Positions 25,160 through 35,293 of a stretch of DNA of 64,000 nucleotides are shown here, piece by piece. The notes under the pieces were generated by a model, which did not search any database, had not been told where the DNA came from, and worked only from the letters and a program-made list of their open reading frames with translations. Origin of the DNA: Vampirovibrio chlorellavorus (GTDB taxonomy: Bacteria; Cyanobacteriota; Vampirovibrionia; Vampirovibrionales; Vampirovibrionaceae); assembly GCF_003149375.1 (NCBI RefSeq), contig NZ_QFWH01000010.1:41685-105684 (forward strand). The letters are read 5' to 3'. The position numbers and the translations under genes were made by a program. Within the stretch, counting starts at the first letter, position 1. Every line of letters starts with the position of its first letter.

Positions 25160-27685
25160 CTAAATGGCCGGGGCCAGCATGCCTTCGGCAATAAAGTGAT
25201 GCAGCTGTCTGGCCACATCCGCCGGATCCATTTTTTTGCGGGCCACACCCGTTTCAATGGCCGCCTTGGCCACCGCCGCGGCCACCGCCGGGGGCACCCG
25301 AAAGTCCAAAGCACCCGGGATAATGGTGCCAGCGGCCAATTGCTCATCCGTAATCATTTCGGCGATGGCAAAGGCCGCCGCGATTTTCATGTCATCGTTG
25401 ATTTGGTGGGCCCGCACATCCAGCGCCCCCCGGAAGATGCCCGGAAAGGCCAGCGAGTTGTTCACCTGATTGGGGAAATCGCTGCGACCGGTGGCCATGA
25501 CCTTGGCTCCGGCGGCGTAGGCCTCATCCGGCATAATTTCTGGCACCGGGTTGGCCAGGGCGAAGATGATGGGATTGGGGTTCATGGTGCGCACCATATC
25601 CTGAGTCAGCTGGCCGGGCACCGACAGGCCCAGAAACATATCGGCGCCCTTCAGCACGGAATGGAGATCACCCCGCTCGTCGGCCAGGTTGGTAATTTCG
25701 GCAATGTCACGCTTGAACTGGTTCATGCCTTTTTCCCGGCCTTTGTAAATCACCCCCGTGGTATCGCAGATGATGATATCCTTGGCCCCCGCTTTCAGCA
25801 GCAGTTTGGAAACACTTAAGGCCGCAGCACCCGCCCCGTTCACCACAATGCGCAAATCGGACATGCGCTTGTCGGCAATTTTGACGGCATTCAGCAGGGC
25901 GGCCAGCACCACTACGGCGGTGCCATGCTGATCATCGTGGAATACGGGGATGTCCAGATCCTCGGTCAGGCGCTTTTCCACTTCAAAGCAGCGGGGGGCG
26001 GCAATATCCTCCAGGTTTACCCCGCCAAAGACGGGGGCGATTTTCTTCACCGTCTCCACGATTTCATCCACGCTTTGGGTGCGCAGGCAAATGGGGAAGG
26101 CTTCTACTCCACCAAAGGTTTTGAATAACACGGCCTTGCCTTCCATCACCGGCAGACCCGCCCCGGGGCCAATGTTGCCCAGGCCCAGCACGGCGCTACC
26201 ATCGGTGACAATGGCCACCAGATTGTTTTTCAAGGTCATCTCATAAGCCATATCCGGATTATCCCGAACCATCTCGCACGGGCGAGAAGCCTCTGGCTGA
26301 GTGTAGACGCTGTTGTAGATGAAATTATCCCGAATGGGCACGTAGGACACGGTTTCAATCACCCCGTGATAGCGCTTGTGATTGATCAGGGAGATTTCAT
26401 CGTTGTTTTTGCCTTCCAAGTCTTCCGGGGCCAAATCCTCCACCCAGGCGTTGGAGCCCTCGTACACAAAGTTCATCACTTTCTCTTCGATGCTCTCGGG
26501 GGCCACCGCCACCTGAGCCACCTGACTTTCAATGGCCGCCTGGGCCACCGCTCGGGCGATTTTGGCGGCCACCCGGTAATCCAGCGGTTGCGGCAGGATA
26601 ATGGCCTGATTTAACTCCTCCGGGGTAACCAAATCCGCCATGGCGTGGGCCGCGGCGCACAACATCGGATGATTGATGTCCGTGGCCCGCACATCCAGCG
26701 CCCCCCGGAACACGCCCGGAAACACCAGCGAGGAGTTAAAGGGGTTGGGGGCATTGCTGAGGCTGGTGGCCACCACTTTGGCCCCGGCTTCTTTGGCGGA
26801 CTGATAGGAAATCTCGGGCTCCGGCAAAGCCAGAGCAAAAATAACGGGATCGGTGGCCATGGTGCGAATCATATCGGGAGTCAGCACCCCGGCGGTGGAA
26901 AAGCCGATGAACACATCCGCCCCCCGCAGCATGAAGGCCAAATCGCCCTTTTTGTCTTCCCGGTTGGTCAGGCGGGCCACTTCGGACTTGATGTAGTTCA
27001 ACCCCTCGGTGCGCCGGTAATAGATGGCCCCGTGGCGATCCAGAACCTTCACATCGCCCACGCCCACCTGCTTCAGCATTTTGGCCGTGGCAATACCAGC
27101 GGCCCCGGCCCCGTTGATGACCACCGAAAGATTCTGGATTTTTTTGTCCACAATTTTCAGGGCGTTCAGCAAGGCGGCCAGCACCCCGGTGGCGGAAGCG
27201 TGCTGATCAGCGTGCAGAATGGGCAGGGACACGGCCCGCTTCAGGCGCTCGGCAATGGCAAAACACCGGGGCGAGGAGATATCCTCCAGGTGGAAGCCGC
27301 CAAAAGTGGGGGAGAGATAGCGGACCGTCTCCACAAATTCATCCACGTCCTGGGTGTCAATGGCGATGGGGATGCCATCAATCCCGGCAAAGTTCTTGTG
27401 GAAAACGCTTTTGGATTCCAGCATGGGCAAAGCGGCGTAGGGGCCAACGCTCCCCAACCCGTACACACTGGAACCATCGGTAATGATGGCCACGGTGTTG
27501 CCCCGCATGGTGTAATCAAAAGAGGTCAGGTGATTTTGCTCGATTTCAAGGCAGGGCTTGGCCACGCCGGGCGTGTACACCCAACTGAGGGTGGCCGTAT
27601 CTTTAATGGGCACCTTGGGGGTAATGCCGATCAACCCTCTGTGCTTCACGCGCAACGAACACCCATCAACTACGGTCATATCCAC
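25160..27685 (-). CDS. Tandem-fused double malic enzyme
   Basis: 841 residues consisting of two consecutive full malic-enzyme modules (about 1-430 and 431-841), each with an N-terminal malic domain and a Rossmann NAD(P) domain. Module 1 has the catalytic-Tyr motif YTPGVA (37-42) but degenerate later motifs: HADQHAS (158-164) instead of HDDQHGT, and ALPEPE (286-291) in place of ANPxPE. Module 2 is the mirror image: YTQPEA (461-466) replaces YTPGVA, but HDDQHGTA (583-590), NGAGAAALS and ANPVPE (711-716) are intact. Decarboxylation of malate to pyruvate is the family reaction. It differs from the MaeB type, whose second half is a phosphotransacetylase domain. Divergent from leuB. Confidence 0.88.
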   Translation of the reverse strand: MDMTVVDGCSLRVKHRGLIGITPKVPIKDTATLSWVYTPGVAKPCLEIEQNHLTSFDYTMRGNTVAIITDGSSVYGLGSVGPYAALPMLESKSVFHKNFAGIDGIPIAIDTQDVDEFVETVRYLSPTFGGFHLEDISSPRCFAIAERLKRAVSLPILHADQHASATGVLAALLNALKIVDKKIQNLSVVINGAGAAGIATAKMLKQVGVGDVKVLDRHGAIYYRRTEGLNYIKSEVARLTNREDKKGDLAFMLRGADVFIGFSTAGVLTPDMIRTMATDPVIFALALPEPEISYQSAKEAGAKVVATSLSNAPNPFNSSLVFPGVFRGALDVRATDINHPMLCAAAHAMADLVTPEELNQAIILPQPLDYRVAAKIARAVAQAAIESQVAQVAVAPESIEEKVMNFVYEGSNAWVEDLAPEDLEGKNNDEISLINHKRYHGVIETVSYVPIRDNFIYNSVYTQPEASRPCEMVRDNPDMAYEMTLKNNLVAIVTDGSAVLGLGNIGPGAGLPVMEGKAVLFKTFGGVEAFPICLRTQSVDEIVETVKKIAPVFGGVNLEDIAAPRCFEVEKRLTEDLDIPVFHDDQHGTAVVVLAALLNAVKIADKRMSDLRIVVNGAGAAALSVSKLLLKAGAKDIIICDTTGVIYKGREKGMNQFKRDIAEITNLADERGDLHSVLKGADMFLGLSVPGQLTQDMVRTMNPNPIIFALANPVPEIMPDEAYAAGAKVMATGRSDFPNQVNNSLAFPGIFRGALDVRAHQINDDMKIAAAFAIAEMITDEQLAAGTIIPGALDFRVPPAVAAAVAKAAIETGVARKKMDPADVARQLHHFIAEGMLAPAI

Positions 27686-27785
27686 GCACTCCTTTAACCA
27701 AATGGCAAATCATTCCAGATTGAAACCTATACTTTACCCCGCCTGAGCCCAGCCTTCAACGGGATAGCGCATATTCGGGCCAGTT

Positions 27786-27815
27786 TTGACAGGCGGGTCT
27801 TTATGGTTTGATAAT
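27786..27815 (+). promoter_or_regulatory. leuB promoter (TTGACA - 18 nt - GATAAT)
   Basis: TTGACA (27786-27791) and GATAAT (27810-27815) are separated by 18 nt; transcription would start near 27822. This also argues against the upstream in-frame start of the leuB frame at 27786. Confidence 0.7.
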
Positions 27816-27848
27816 GCCATTGAGTCGGTAAGCGAAAGGGAAACCCGC

Positions 27849-28967
27849 ATGAGCCCCACCCATAAAATCGCAGTATTGCCCGGTGATGGCATTGGCCCGG
27901 AGATTATGGAGCAGGCCGTGAAGGTGCTAAAGGCCGTGGAACAGAAGTTTAACCTGCGCTTTGAGCTGACCTACGCCCCCATGGGCGGGGCGGGCATTGA
28001 GGCCGCAGGCGTTCCCCTGCCCCCCGAAACCCTGAAACTGGCTCAGGAATCGGATGCCGTACTGATGGGCTCGGTGGGCGATTTTAAGTACGATACGCTG
28101 GATCCCAAAATTCGCCCGGAACAAGGGCTGTTGCAAATCCGCAAAGCGCTGGGACTCTATGCCAACCTGCGCCCCGTAAAAGGGTATAAGTGCCTGGCCC
28201 ATGTTTCCACGCTCAAGCCCGAGGTGGTAACTGGCATTGATGTCATGGTCATTCGGGAACTGACCGGGGGCATTTACTTTGGGCAGCCCCGGGCCCGGGA
28301 AGGTAGCGGTTCTCAGGAAAAAGCCTACGATACGCTGGTTTACACCCAACCGGAAATTGAGCGCATTGCCCGCATTGGTTTTGAATCGGCCCGCAGTCGG
28401 CGCAAACAACTGATGTCCGTAGACAAGGCCAACGTGCTGGCCAGCTCCCAGTTGTGGCGAGACGTGGTGAATACCGTGGCCAAAGACTACCCGGACGTGG
28501 CGCTGTCGCATATGTACGTGGACAACGCGGCTATGCAACTGATTTTGAACCCCAGGCAGTTTGACGTCATCCTGACCGAGAACATGTTTGGCGATATTTT
28601 ATCCGATGAAGCCAGCATGCTGACCGGCTCATTGGGCATGTTGCCCAGCGCCAGCCTTGGGGAACGCAAGGCCAGCGGCCAACGCAACGCCCTGTACGAG
28701 CCCTCTCATGGGTCGGCCCCGCAATTCGCCGGACAAAACAAGGTGAACCCCATCGCTACTATTTTGTCTTTGGCCATGATGCTGGAGTACAGCTTTGGGT
28801 ACGCCCCAGCGGCCAGCCAGATTGATGCGGCCATTGAACAGGTGCTGGAAGCGGGGTATCGCACCTTTGACATTATGGGTGAAGGCGCCACGGAAGTAGG
28901 CACCGCCGAACTGGGCGATCGCATTGCCGCTGCCCTGCTCGCCCTTCCAACCCCTGTGGCCGTGTAA
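27849..28967 (+). CDS. leuB: 3-isopropylmalate dehydrogenase LeuB
   Basis: Leucine biosynthesis: oxidative decarboxylation of 3-isopropylmalate. 372 residues. [18 protein letters not shown], the LeuB-type substrate segment [87 protein letters not shown] and the NAD-binding [19 protein letters not shown] are all present. ATG 27849 has AAAGGGA upstream and lies behind a good promoter. No other leu genes are adjacent. Confidence 0.96.
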   Translation: MSPTHKIAVLPGDGIGPEIMEQAVKVLKAVEQKFNLRFELTYAPMGGAGIEAAGVPLPPETLKLAQESDAVLMGSVGDFKYDTLDPKIRPEQGLLQIRKALGLYANLRPVKGYKCLAHVSTLKPEVVTGIDVMVIRELTGGIYFGQPRAREGSGSQEKAYDTLVYTQPEIERIARIGFESARSRRKQLMSVDKANVLASSQLWRDVVNTVAKDYPDVALSHMYVDNAAMQLILNPRQFDVILTENMFGDILSDEASMLTGSLGMLPSASLGERKASGQRNALYEPSHGSAPQFAGQNKVNPIATILSLAMMLEYSFGYAPAASQIDAAIEQVLEAGYRTFDIMGEGATEVGTAELGDRIAAALLALPTPVAV

Positions 28968-29012
28968 GCAGCGGTTCATGATGACTGGCCAGTACAAGTA
29001 CAGATGGGTTGA

Positions 29013-29810
29013 CTAATCGCCTCCGCCTCCGTCACTATCACCGCCAAATAAGCCGCCAAGCCAGCCAAATAAGCCACCGCCACCTTCAGAACCATCGGCG
29101 GAATCATCCGCATCGTTGTCGGACCCATCGTCATGAGCGGAGCCCGCCTCGGATTGGGCATCGCCATCCGCCTCAGAAATCTCATCGCCAGACTCAGAAC
29201 GAGCTTGCTCGTCCTGCTCCTCACGGCCCTGAGCGCGCCGTTCTTCAGCGTCCTTCGGGTCACCCGTGTGATCAACTGCTGAATCCCCGCCATCATCCCC
29301 TGCGGCCTGCGCTTTTTTGTCCTTTCTGTCTTGACGCCAATCGCTTAACTGCTCGCCAATCAGATGACCAGCTCCCGCAGCACCCATATTCAGGGCAAAA
29401 TCCCTGATTAAAGTGCCCCGGCCTCCCAGAGGGCCAGTCGAGGCGGCCTGCCTGGGAGCGTGCGAACCCGCCGACTGGCCTTGCGCGTTGGCCTTGGTTA
29501 AACGTTCCACCAGCTTGGCAAAATCCTTGCTGAGTTTGGCGTAATTGGAAAACGAGGCGTGATAAAAATGCCGCAGGGTCAGCTTGAGACGGTGCCACCA
29601 CTTAATTTGTCCGCTTGTGTTGAGGTAAGGGCCAAAGGTCTCCTTGGGCAAGCGCTTTACCACCGCCGGATTTTTCAGAGTGTTGCTGAGCAAACTGGCG
29701 GACGAAAAAGCGGACTGCCTGCCCGTGGCTCGGGCCAGCCTGGTGCGTTCTCTCACCGGTAACTGGTTATAAATGGCCTCTGGAAACGGCTGACTGGCAA
29801 CAGGGGGCAT
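29013..29810 (-). CDS. Unrecognised protein with acidic, low-complexity C-terminal tail
   Basis: 265 residues. The N-terminal 100 residues are basic and helical (LPVRERTRLARATGRQSAF, RLKLTLRHFYHASF). A Gly/Ala hydrophobic patch follows (FALNMGAAGAGHLIGEQL), then from about residue 170 a highly acidic Asp/Glu/Ser/Gly tail ending with GGGGLFGWLGGLFGG and DSDGGGGD. There is no signal peptide. AAGGA precedes the ATG. No family recognised; the split charge pattern suggests a binding or secreted-substrate role. It is divergent from ndk. Confidence 0.65.
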   Translation of the reverse strand: MPPVASQPFPEAIYNQLPVRERTRLARATGRQSAFSSASLLSNTLKNPAVVKRLPKETFGPYLNTSGQIKWWHRLKLTLRHFYHASFSNYAKLSKDFAKLVERLTKANAQGQSAGSHAPRQAASTGPLGGRGTLIRDFALNMGAAGAGHLIGEQLSDWRQDRKDKKAQAAGDDGGDSAVDHTGDPKDAEERRAQGREEQDEQARSESGDEISEADGDAQSEAGSAHDDGSDNDADDSADGSEGGGGLFGWLGGLFGGDSDGGGGD

Positions 29811-30013
29811 GAATTGAAATCCTTGTACGGGTTGGATAAGATGAATTGCGCAATGAAAGAAGGCTTTGCCTCGATATGCTATAAACGCTGGACAATGCTT
29901 TTTTGTGCCTGCCGCTGAAAAATAGATGAAAACAGCCTTGGCGGTGAGCGAAAAACCGGAATTACAGAAATTATCCAGTCATCAACCACTCATCAAAAGG
30001 AGATACCCTCACC

Positions 30014-30490
30014 ATGGAACGTACATTTATCGCCCTGAAACCGGATGCCGTGCAACGTGGCCTGATCGGCGAAATCATCAGCCGCTTTGAGAAAAAAGGC
30101 TTCAAACTGGTTGGCCTGAAACTGGCCCACATCACCCGGGCCACCGCCGAAGAGCATTACGGCGAGCATAAAGAGCGCCCCTTCTTCAAAGGACTGGTCG
30201 ATTTCATCACCTCCGGCCCCATTGTGGCCATGGCCTGGGAAGGCGATAACGTGGTGGAAACCGCTCGTAAAATGATGGGCGCCACCAACCCCAAGGAATC
30301 CGCTCCCGGCACCATCCGTGGCGATTTCTCCATTGATCTGGGGCGCAACGTCATTCACGGCTCCGACAGTGTGGCCAGCGCCGAGCGTGAGTTGAAAATC
30401 TTCTTCAGCGCCGATGAACTGCTGTCCAGCTGGAACCGCAGCACCGAAGGCTGGGTCTACGAAAACCCCAAAACCCCGGCCACCGTATAA
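30014..30490 (+). CDS. ndk: Nucleoside diphosphate kinase
   Basis: Transfers the gamma-phosphate between nucleoside triphosphates and diphosphates. [56 protein letters not shown] and the active-site His in [15 protein letters not shown]. 158 residues, slightly longer than the usual 140-150. AAAGGAGA precedes the ATG, and a strong terminator follows. Confidence 0.97.
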   Translation: MERTFIALKPDAVQRGLIGEIISRFEKKGFKLVGLKLAHITRATAEEHYGEHKERPFFKGLVDFITSGPIVAMAWEGDNVVETARKMMGATNPKESAPGTIRGDFSIDLGRNVIHGSDSVASAERELKIFFSADELLSSWNRSTEGWVYENPKTPATV

Positions 30491-30515
30491 ACGATCAGCG
30501 CTCTAAAGAAGCCTT

Positions 30516-30551
30516 AAAAAGCATCCGCTCCCCGTGAGCGGGTGCTTTTTT
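30516..30551 (+). terminator. Rho-independent terminator after ndk
   Basis: AAAAAGCATCCGCTC and GAGCGGGTGCTTTTTT form a near-perfect stem (one mismatched pair) with a 5-nt loop and a T-run, 26 nt past the ndk stop codon. Confidence 0.9.
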
Positions 30552-30578
30552 CTGTATAAGCCAGGTCGATGGCTCTCC

Positions 30579-32225
30579 CTACTCCCGGGAGGCGGCCCGC
30601 ACCCGGGTCAGCGCCTTTTGGGCGTCCGCGGCGGAGGCGTCCAGCCTGAGGGCCCGTTGATAATGACGCTCTGCCAGCAAGTTGTCACCAGATAACTCGT
30701 AAGCCAACCCCAGATTGTACTGAATATCCGCCGATCCCGGGTGCAACTCGGCGGCCTGCTTCAGGAAAGGCAAGGCCTGCTCGGTCTGGCCCAGCTCTTC
30801 ATACAGCGTACCCAACATGTAAGCCACCCCGGCCTGATTGGGATTTTTGCCATACAAGGCCGTCAAGACCTCAATGGCCTTGCCCCGCTGACCTACCAGC
30901 ACCAGCGCCTGGGCGTAAGGCTGCCCGTACTGCTGGGGATTGTAATGATAAGCCCGGGCATAGGCCTTGGCAGCCTCCTGCTTTTGGGCCAACTGTCCCT
31001 GAATTTCAGCCAGCGCCGCGTAGAGATCGGCGTTGTCCGACTGTAATTGCAAGGCCTGCTGAATGAGGGGCAGCGCCTTGGCGTATTGCCTGGCATGATA
31101 GACCTTCAGCGATTCGGCCATTAGATTGGCCACCCGCTGCTGGGCAGGGGTGCCCTCGGCCTGAAACAGCACGTTAAACGACTCCGGGGACTGGTTGATG
31201 GAAAACTCCGGGATGGGCTGATTTTTGGGGCGGATCAAAATGGGCTTGCCATTGGCGTCCGTGGTCATGGCCTGAATGGGAGCGGCGCCCCCCTGATAGC
31301 GAGGCAGCGGCGTCAAAGCCTGATAGGCAGGTTCCGGATAGGCTTCTTCTGAAGAGAGCGGGGCGCCCGCTTCTACCGGTTCCGGGGCCACGGGCGGCAC
31401 GGATTTTTCCGCCAAGCGGGCTACGGGCCCGGCAGTCGCTTGCGGCATTCCACCCGCCAGACTGGTCACGGAGGCAATTTGAGGCCCACGGCTTTCCACA
31501 GGCGCAGGGATTTCGGGGGCCACCGCCATCATGGCCAACGGTTGTCCCATCATCTTATCGAAGCCAGAGCCATCGACGGCGGACTTACTTGTCTTTAATT
31601 CTTTTTTCAAGGCATCTAAATGAGACAAAGAGCGCCCCACACCAGGATTGAAAGGCTTGCCCTTGGCAACTGGCTGCCCGACAGGAGCAACCCTGCCGGT
31701 TGCGTTGACGGATGGACGAGTACGAGCAGCGGCCAACCGTTCGGGAACGGACTGTGATTTTGTCTGGGGCAGGGTGACCTTAACCGGCAAGGCCTCTCCC
31801 CCCATAATCTTGAGCTTTAAACGCCCCAAGCCCGCCCCGGAGAAAACGAGTTCCTGAAAATTGGACGCCGTACCCGCCGCAGTGGGGGCAGCGGATCGTA
31901 ATCTGGCTGATTCTATGGCCCCGCCCGCCAGAACATTGATCGCCCCCTCCTGCGTTAGCAGGGCCTGACCCAGACGGGCATTGTAGATGCGCAGCACCAC
32001 GTTATTGGCGTCCAGCACCTGCGTTTGGTACTGAAACGGCAAATCCGCGCTAAAACGAATGAGCTGACTGCCATCCGCCTGCAAGGCACCGGCTTCAATG
32101 CCGGTAATCCCGGAGAACAAGGGCATAGCCATCCCCACGGCGCTATTCAAAAGCAGTCCAAGCACGCTTATAGCAAGACTATAGGCGCAAAATCCGCAAA
32201 ATTTAAAATCGCGTTTGGTCCACAT
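30579..32225 (-). CDS. Exported AMIN-like and TPR-repeat protein
   Basis: The N-terminal signal is a short basic region MWTKRDFK then SLAISVLGLLLNSAVGMA. An AMIN-like beta-domain follows (GIEAGALQADGSQLIRFSAD, ANNVVLRIYNARL), then a long Pro/Ala-rich linker. At least four or five TPR units follow (YAKALPLIQQALQLQSDNAD, LYAALAEIQGQLAQKQEAAK, LYEELGQTEQALPFLKQAAE, ADIQYNLGLAYELSGDNLLA, AERHYQRALRLDASAADAQK). ATG 32225 gives a clean signal peptide; ATG 32276 and a TTG at 32324 with AGGAAA upstream are alternatives. Likely an envelope assembly or secretion scaffold. It lies downstream of ccs1 and ccsA on the same strand. Confidence 0.82.
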   Translation of the reverse strand: MWTKRDFKFCGFCAYSLAISVLGLLLNSAVGMAMPLFSGITGIEAGALQADGSQLIRFSADLPFQYQTQVLDANNVVLRIYNARLGQALLTQEGAINVLAGGAIESARLRSAAPTAAGTASNFQELVFSGAGLGRLKLKIMGGEALPVKVTLPQTKSQSVPERLAAARTRPSVNATGRVAPVGQPVAKGKPFNPGVGRSLSHLDALKKELKTSKSAVDGSGFDKMMGQPLAMMAVAPEIPAPVESRGPQIASVTSLAGGMPQATAGPVARLAEKSVPPVAPEPVEAGAPLSSEEAYPEPAYQALTPLPRYQGGAAPIQAMTTDANGKPILIRPKNQPIPEFSINQSPESFNVLFQAEGTPAQQRVANLMAESLKVYHARQYAKALPLIQQALQLQSDNADLYAALAEIQGQLAQKQEAAKAYARAYHYNPQQYGQPYAQALVLVGQRGKAIEVLTALYGKNPNQAGVAYMLGTLYEELGQTEQALPFLKQAAELHPGSADIQYNLGLAYELSGDNLLAERHYQRALRLDASAADAQKALTRVRAASRE

Positions 32226-32492
32226 CGACTCAAACCCTACTACCGGGCTCACACCCTGATTGTCAGTTACTTTCATAGCCGCCGAAGCCCTTACGCCGCT
32301 TGGCGCAAGCCCCGGTAGTCTCAATCACTTTCCTTAGTAAACTATTGTAACATTGAATGCGCCGCCACCTATAAACCACATGGTCGATCTCTAGCCCCAC
32401 ACCAAAGCCGGAATCGCTGGGCCTCCTGAAACGGCAAAAGCCAGCGCACCGACCATGGCTGGCTTCATAGCGGGCAAACGTCTCTTGTGGCG

Positions 32493-33422
32493 CTAGCCGA
32501 TTTTTCCGTAGGAGTGCAGGCCCAGCCCCATCAGGTTGACCCCAAAGTAGGTAATGAGCATCAACACAAAGCCACTGACGGATACCCAGGCCAGGGTGCG
32601 CTGGCTGTGTTCCCCATTGATGCGCATGTGCAGGTAAACGCCATAGCCCAGCAAGGTGACCAGACTCATGGACTCCTTGGGGTCCCAGCTCCAGTAGTTG
32701 CCCCAGGCCTCGTTGGCCCACATACCCCCCAGAATAATGCCCAGAGTCAGCAACGGAAAGCCAAAGGCCACGCAGCGATAGGTGATTTCATCATAGACAT
32801 TGGCCTTGTCCTGCACAATGTCCATTTCCAGATTGATTTGCTGACTGTCATCCAGATAGGCGTTCATCCCCGCCAGCGCCGGGCTCAATTGACCGGGCTG
32901 ACCGCCTGACCCGGACGAGCGGGATTGCTTGCCGCTCAGGGCTTCCTTCACCAGAAAGACCAGCGAACTGAGAAAGGCCAGCGTAAACAGGGCATACGAC
33001 AGCAGAATAATGGGCACGTGGATGCTACGCCAGTAACTTTGCAGGGCAGGCTGCAACGGGTGAATTTCCGTGGGCAGGCTGAGGTTGTAAAACAGGGAAA
33101 TCAGCAGCATAATGGCCACCGGCAGGCCCAAGGTGCGCAACTTGAACCAGCGATCCAGCACCACAAAGGACAGCTGCAAGCCGATACAAACGGACAGCAG
33201 GGACTCATACATATTGGACAGGGCAAAATACTGGGCGTTTTGGGAGCGCACCACCATAGAGGCCACCAAACACAGGCCAGAGAGCAGCATGCTGCCCCAC
33301 CCGGCTTCCCGGAAAACGGTTTTGGGACGAATGGCGTGCAACAGGTAGAATATCAGGCTCACTGCGGTTAGGGTGAGAGCGGTGTAGTACCAGTTTTGCT
33401 CCCAATCCTGATGAAAAATCAT
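32493..33422 (-). CDS. ccsA: System II cytochrome c maturation protein CcsA
   Basis: Integral membrane heme handler that attaches heme to apocytochromes outside the membrane. 309 residues with about eight hydrophobic segments, a conserved histidine context WRSIHVPIILLSYALFTLAF, and the tryptophan-rich WWD signature WANEAWGNYWSWDPKE followed by a C-terminal histidine region MRINGEH. GGAGG precedes the ATG. The partner ccs1 lies directly upstream on the same strand, 48 nt away. Confidence 0.93.
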   Translation of the reverse strand: MIFHQDWEQNWYYTALTLTAVSLIFYLLHAIRPKTVFREAGWGSMLLSGLCLVASMVVRSQNAQYFALSNMYESLLSVCIGLQLSFVVLDRWFKLRTLGLPVAIMLLISLFYNLSLPTEIHPLQPALQSYWRSIHVPIILLSYALFTLAFLSSLVFLVKEALSGKQSRSSGSGGQPGQLSPALAGMNAYLDDSQQINLEMDIVQDKANVYDEITYRCVAFGFPLLTLGIILGGMWANEAWGNYWSWDPKESMSLVTLLGYGVYLHMRINGEHSQRTLAWVSVSGFVLMLITYFGVNLMGLGLHSYGKIG

Positions 33423-33469
33423 GCCTTAGGCCTCCACATTTTCCACATTTTGTGTCAAGTCCGTGTGTC

Positions 33470-35035
33470 TCACGTCAGTACCGGCACTTTCTCGGCACTG
33501 GGCTCACTCGTCGTCGGTATCGATGCCACCCGCAAGGCATCCGTATAGCCCGCTTGCCGCAGCGCCATCTGTAACCGCTGTAGTTCCTTCATAAAGCTGA
33601 GTTTTGCCTTCTTGGTCTTGAAGGTCAAGGCCAGTTGAGCCCCCTGCCCGTCGCCGGTGGACGTAACCGCCACCCACACTTGCCGCTGGGTGAATATACA
33701 CATAATAGTGCCCACAATAATGATGATGTAGGACAGGTACATCCAGGGCACTTCCGGCCCTTTTTTAATTTGCAGACCGGTTTGTATCTCTGGCTTAACG
33801 TAGGTAAAGCGCATGCCCGATAGCTCCCCGGATTCGCCTTCTCTCAAACGCAAGTTCGGGGGCATCTTTCCCGGCTGAGCGCCCACAAACCCCTTGGCGT
33901 CCCTGAGAAAAATGACCACATTGTTGCGGGTCACATCCGGGTCCTGCTGCACAAAGAATGGAAAGACCAGCAAAGCCCGTCCATTGGGCAACTCCGTCAA
34001 ACTGACCGGACGATTCATGAACTCCGTATTGGTCTCTAGCGTCATGGGCTTGCCGTCCACTTCCACGAACAATTTGCCGGTGGGGTTGAAACTGGCCTGA
34101 TACAGCACCGTGTCATCCACGGCCAGGGGATGGTTAACGGAAATCGTTTCCCGCTTGGTCTCTTTGCCCTGGGCGTTTAAGACCGACAGATCGGCATAAT
34201 ACTGCTTCACCACGGCGTTATTGCCCGGCGACTGCCCCTCCGGGTAGTATTCAATACGAAAATCGTTCACCCGGATTTTCCACGCAGGCACCGAGCCCAG
34301 CCAGATCGAGGGATCAATGTTGGTTCTGAACATCTGGGAATCGGACAGGGCGAAAGTTTCCCCGGGAACGGCCAGCTTTTGGGCCTTGAAGCCGAAAAAG
34401 ACCCCATAGACCGAGGCCAGCAGCATCAGCAAAATACCACTGTGAACCACCACCGCCCCAAAACGGAAAAAATTACCCTTGGTGGCGTAAATCAGTTTCG
34501 CATCGGCGCCTTCTTGCTGGGCAGGGGCGGCATGAACCGCGTAGCGCTGTTTGCGCAACCAGCCAGAAACTCGTCCCAGGGTGGCTTCTAGGGACTCCGG
34601 GGAGTCCAAAATCAACCGCTGGGGACTATTTTTAATGTAACTGGCGCTGAAAAACGTATTACGGGTGGCGGCCAAATAGGCAGGCTTCAGCCATTGAAAG
34701 CTGCCAAAGAGCAGGTTGAAGAAGAACAACACTTCCAACGCCACAAACCAGTAAGAAGAGTAGACGTTAAACAGGCCCATGGCCTTGAACATCCGGTAGT
34801 TCGGCCCAAAATCCCGCTTGATTTGCTGAAGCTCCACAATCCCTTCCTGAGGGATTAACACGCCCGCCATAGTGGCCAAAGCCAGCAGGGACAACAGCAC
34901 AATGGCCAACTGCACCGACCGAAAACAGGCCAGCATATCCCAGACCTGCTCCGGAAAGGATTTACGCCGGGGGGCTTTGGCAGAAGCCTTTGCATTGGGT
35001 ACAGCAGCAGACGAGGGTGAAGAAGAGCAAGACAT
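33470..35035 (-). CDS. ccs1: System II cytochrome c maturation protein Ccs1/ResB
   Basis: 521-residue membrane partner of CcsA that presents reduced apocytochrome. Early TM segments: SVQLAIVLLSLLALATMAGVL and the YWFVALEVLFFFNLLFGSFQW region, then VVVHSGILLMLLASVYGVFFG with the conserved histidine. A large extracytoplasmic loop follows (LAVPGETFALSD, IRVNDFRIEYYPEGQSPGN), then a final TM YLSYIIIIVGTIMCIF. The N-terminus starts with a Ser/Ala-rich stretch and the ribosome-binding site is weak, so the start is uncertain. Confidence 0.9.
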   Translation of the reverse strand: MSCSSSPSSAAVPNAKASAKAPRRKSFPEQVWDMLACFRSVQLAIVLLSLLALATMAGVLIPQEGIVELQQIKRDFGPNYRMFKAMGLFNVYSSYWFVALEVLFFFNLLFGSFQWLKPAYLAATRNTFFSASYIKNSPQRLILDSPESLEATLGRVSGWLRKQRYAVHAAPAQQEGADAKLIYATKGNFFRFGAVVVHSGILLMLLASVYGVFFGFKAQKLAVPGETFALSDSQMFRTNIDPSIWLGSVPAWKIRVNDFRIEYYPEGQSPGNNAVVKQYYADLSVLNAQGKETKRETISVNHPLAVDDTVLYQASFNPTGKLFVEVDGKPMTLETNTEFMNRPVSLTELPNGRALLVFPFFVQQDPDVTRNNVVIFLRDAKGFVGAQPGKMPPNLRLREGESGELSGMRFTYVKPEIQTGLQIKKGPEVPWMYLSYIIIIVGTIMCIFTQRQVWVAVTSTGDGQGAQLALTFKTKKAKLSFMKELQRLQMALRQAGYTDALRVASIPTTSEPSAEKVPVLT

Positions 35036-35293
35036 AGAGGGATTCTCACAAGGTTGGCAAGGGGCGTGAGGGGATCAGAGCGATAAAAGCTCACTCATTA
35101 TCTCCCAATGACCGGACAACTGACAATGAGGCTACAGCTATAGTAATCCGAAGACACGGCGAGATCCTGGGGGAATGATCCCGCATTGATCCATTGTCCT
35201 GAAACAAACACCCAACCCGACTCAAAATTTCCAAACGATGAAGTTGGAGGCTCTTTTTAAAATCAACCGATGTAAAACCGGCTCGTGGCTGTA

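Noticed and set aside
26645..27697. Plus-strand frame of 350 codons
   Set aside because: Antisense to malic enzyme module 1; Gly/His/Gln-rich shadow.
29009..29407. Arg/His-rich plus-strand frame of 132 codons
   Set aside because: Antisense to the acidic tail of the 29013-29810 gene; the basic composition merely mirrors Asp/Glu codons.
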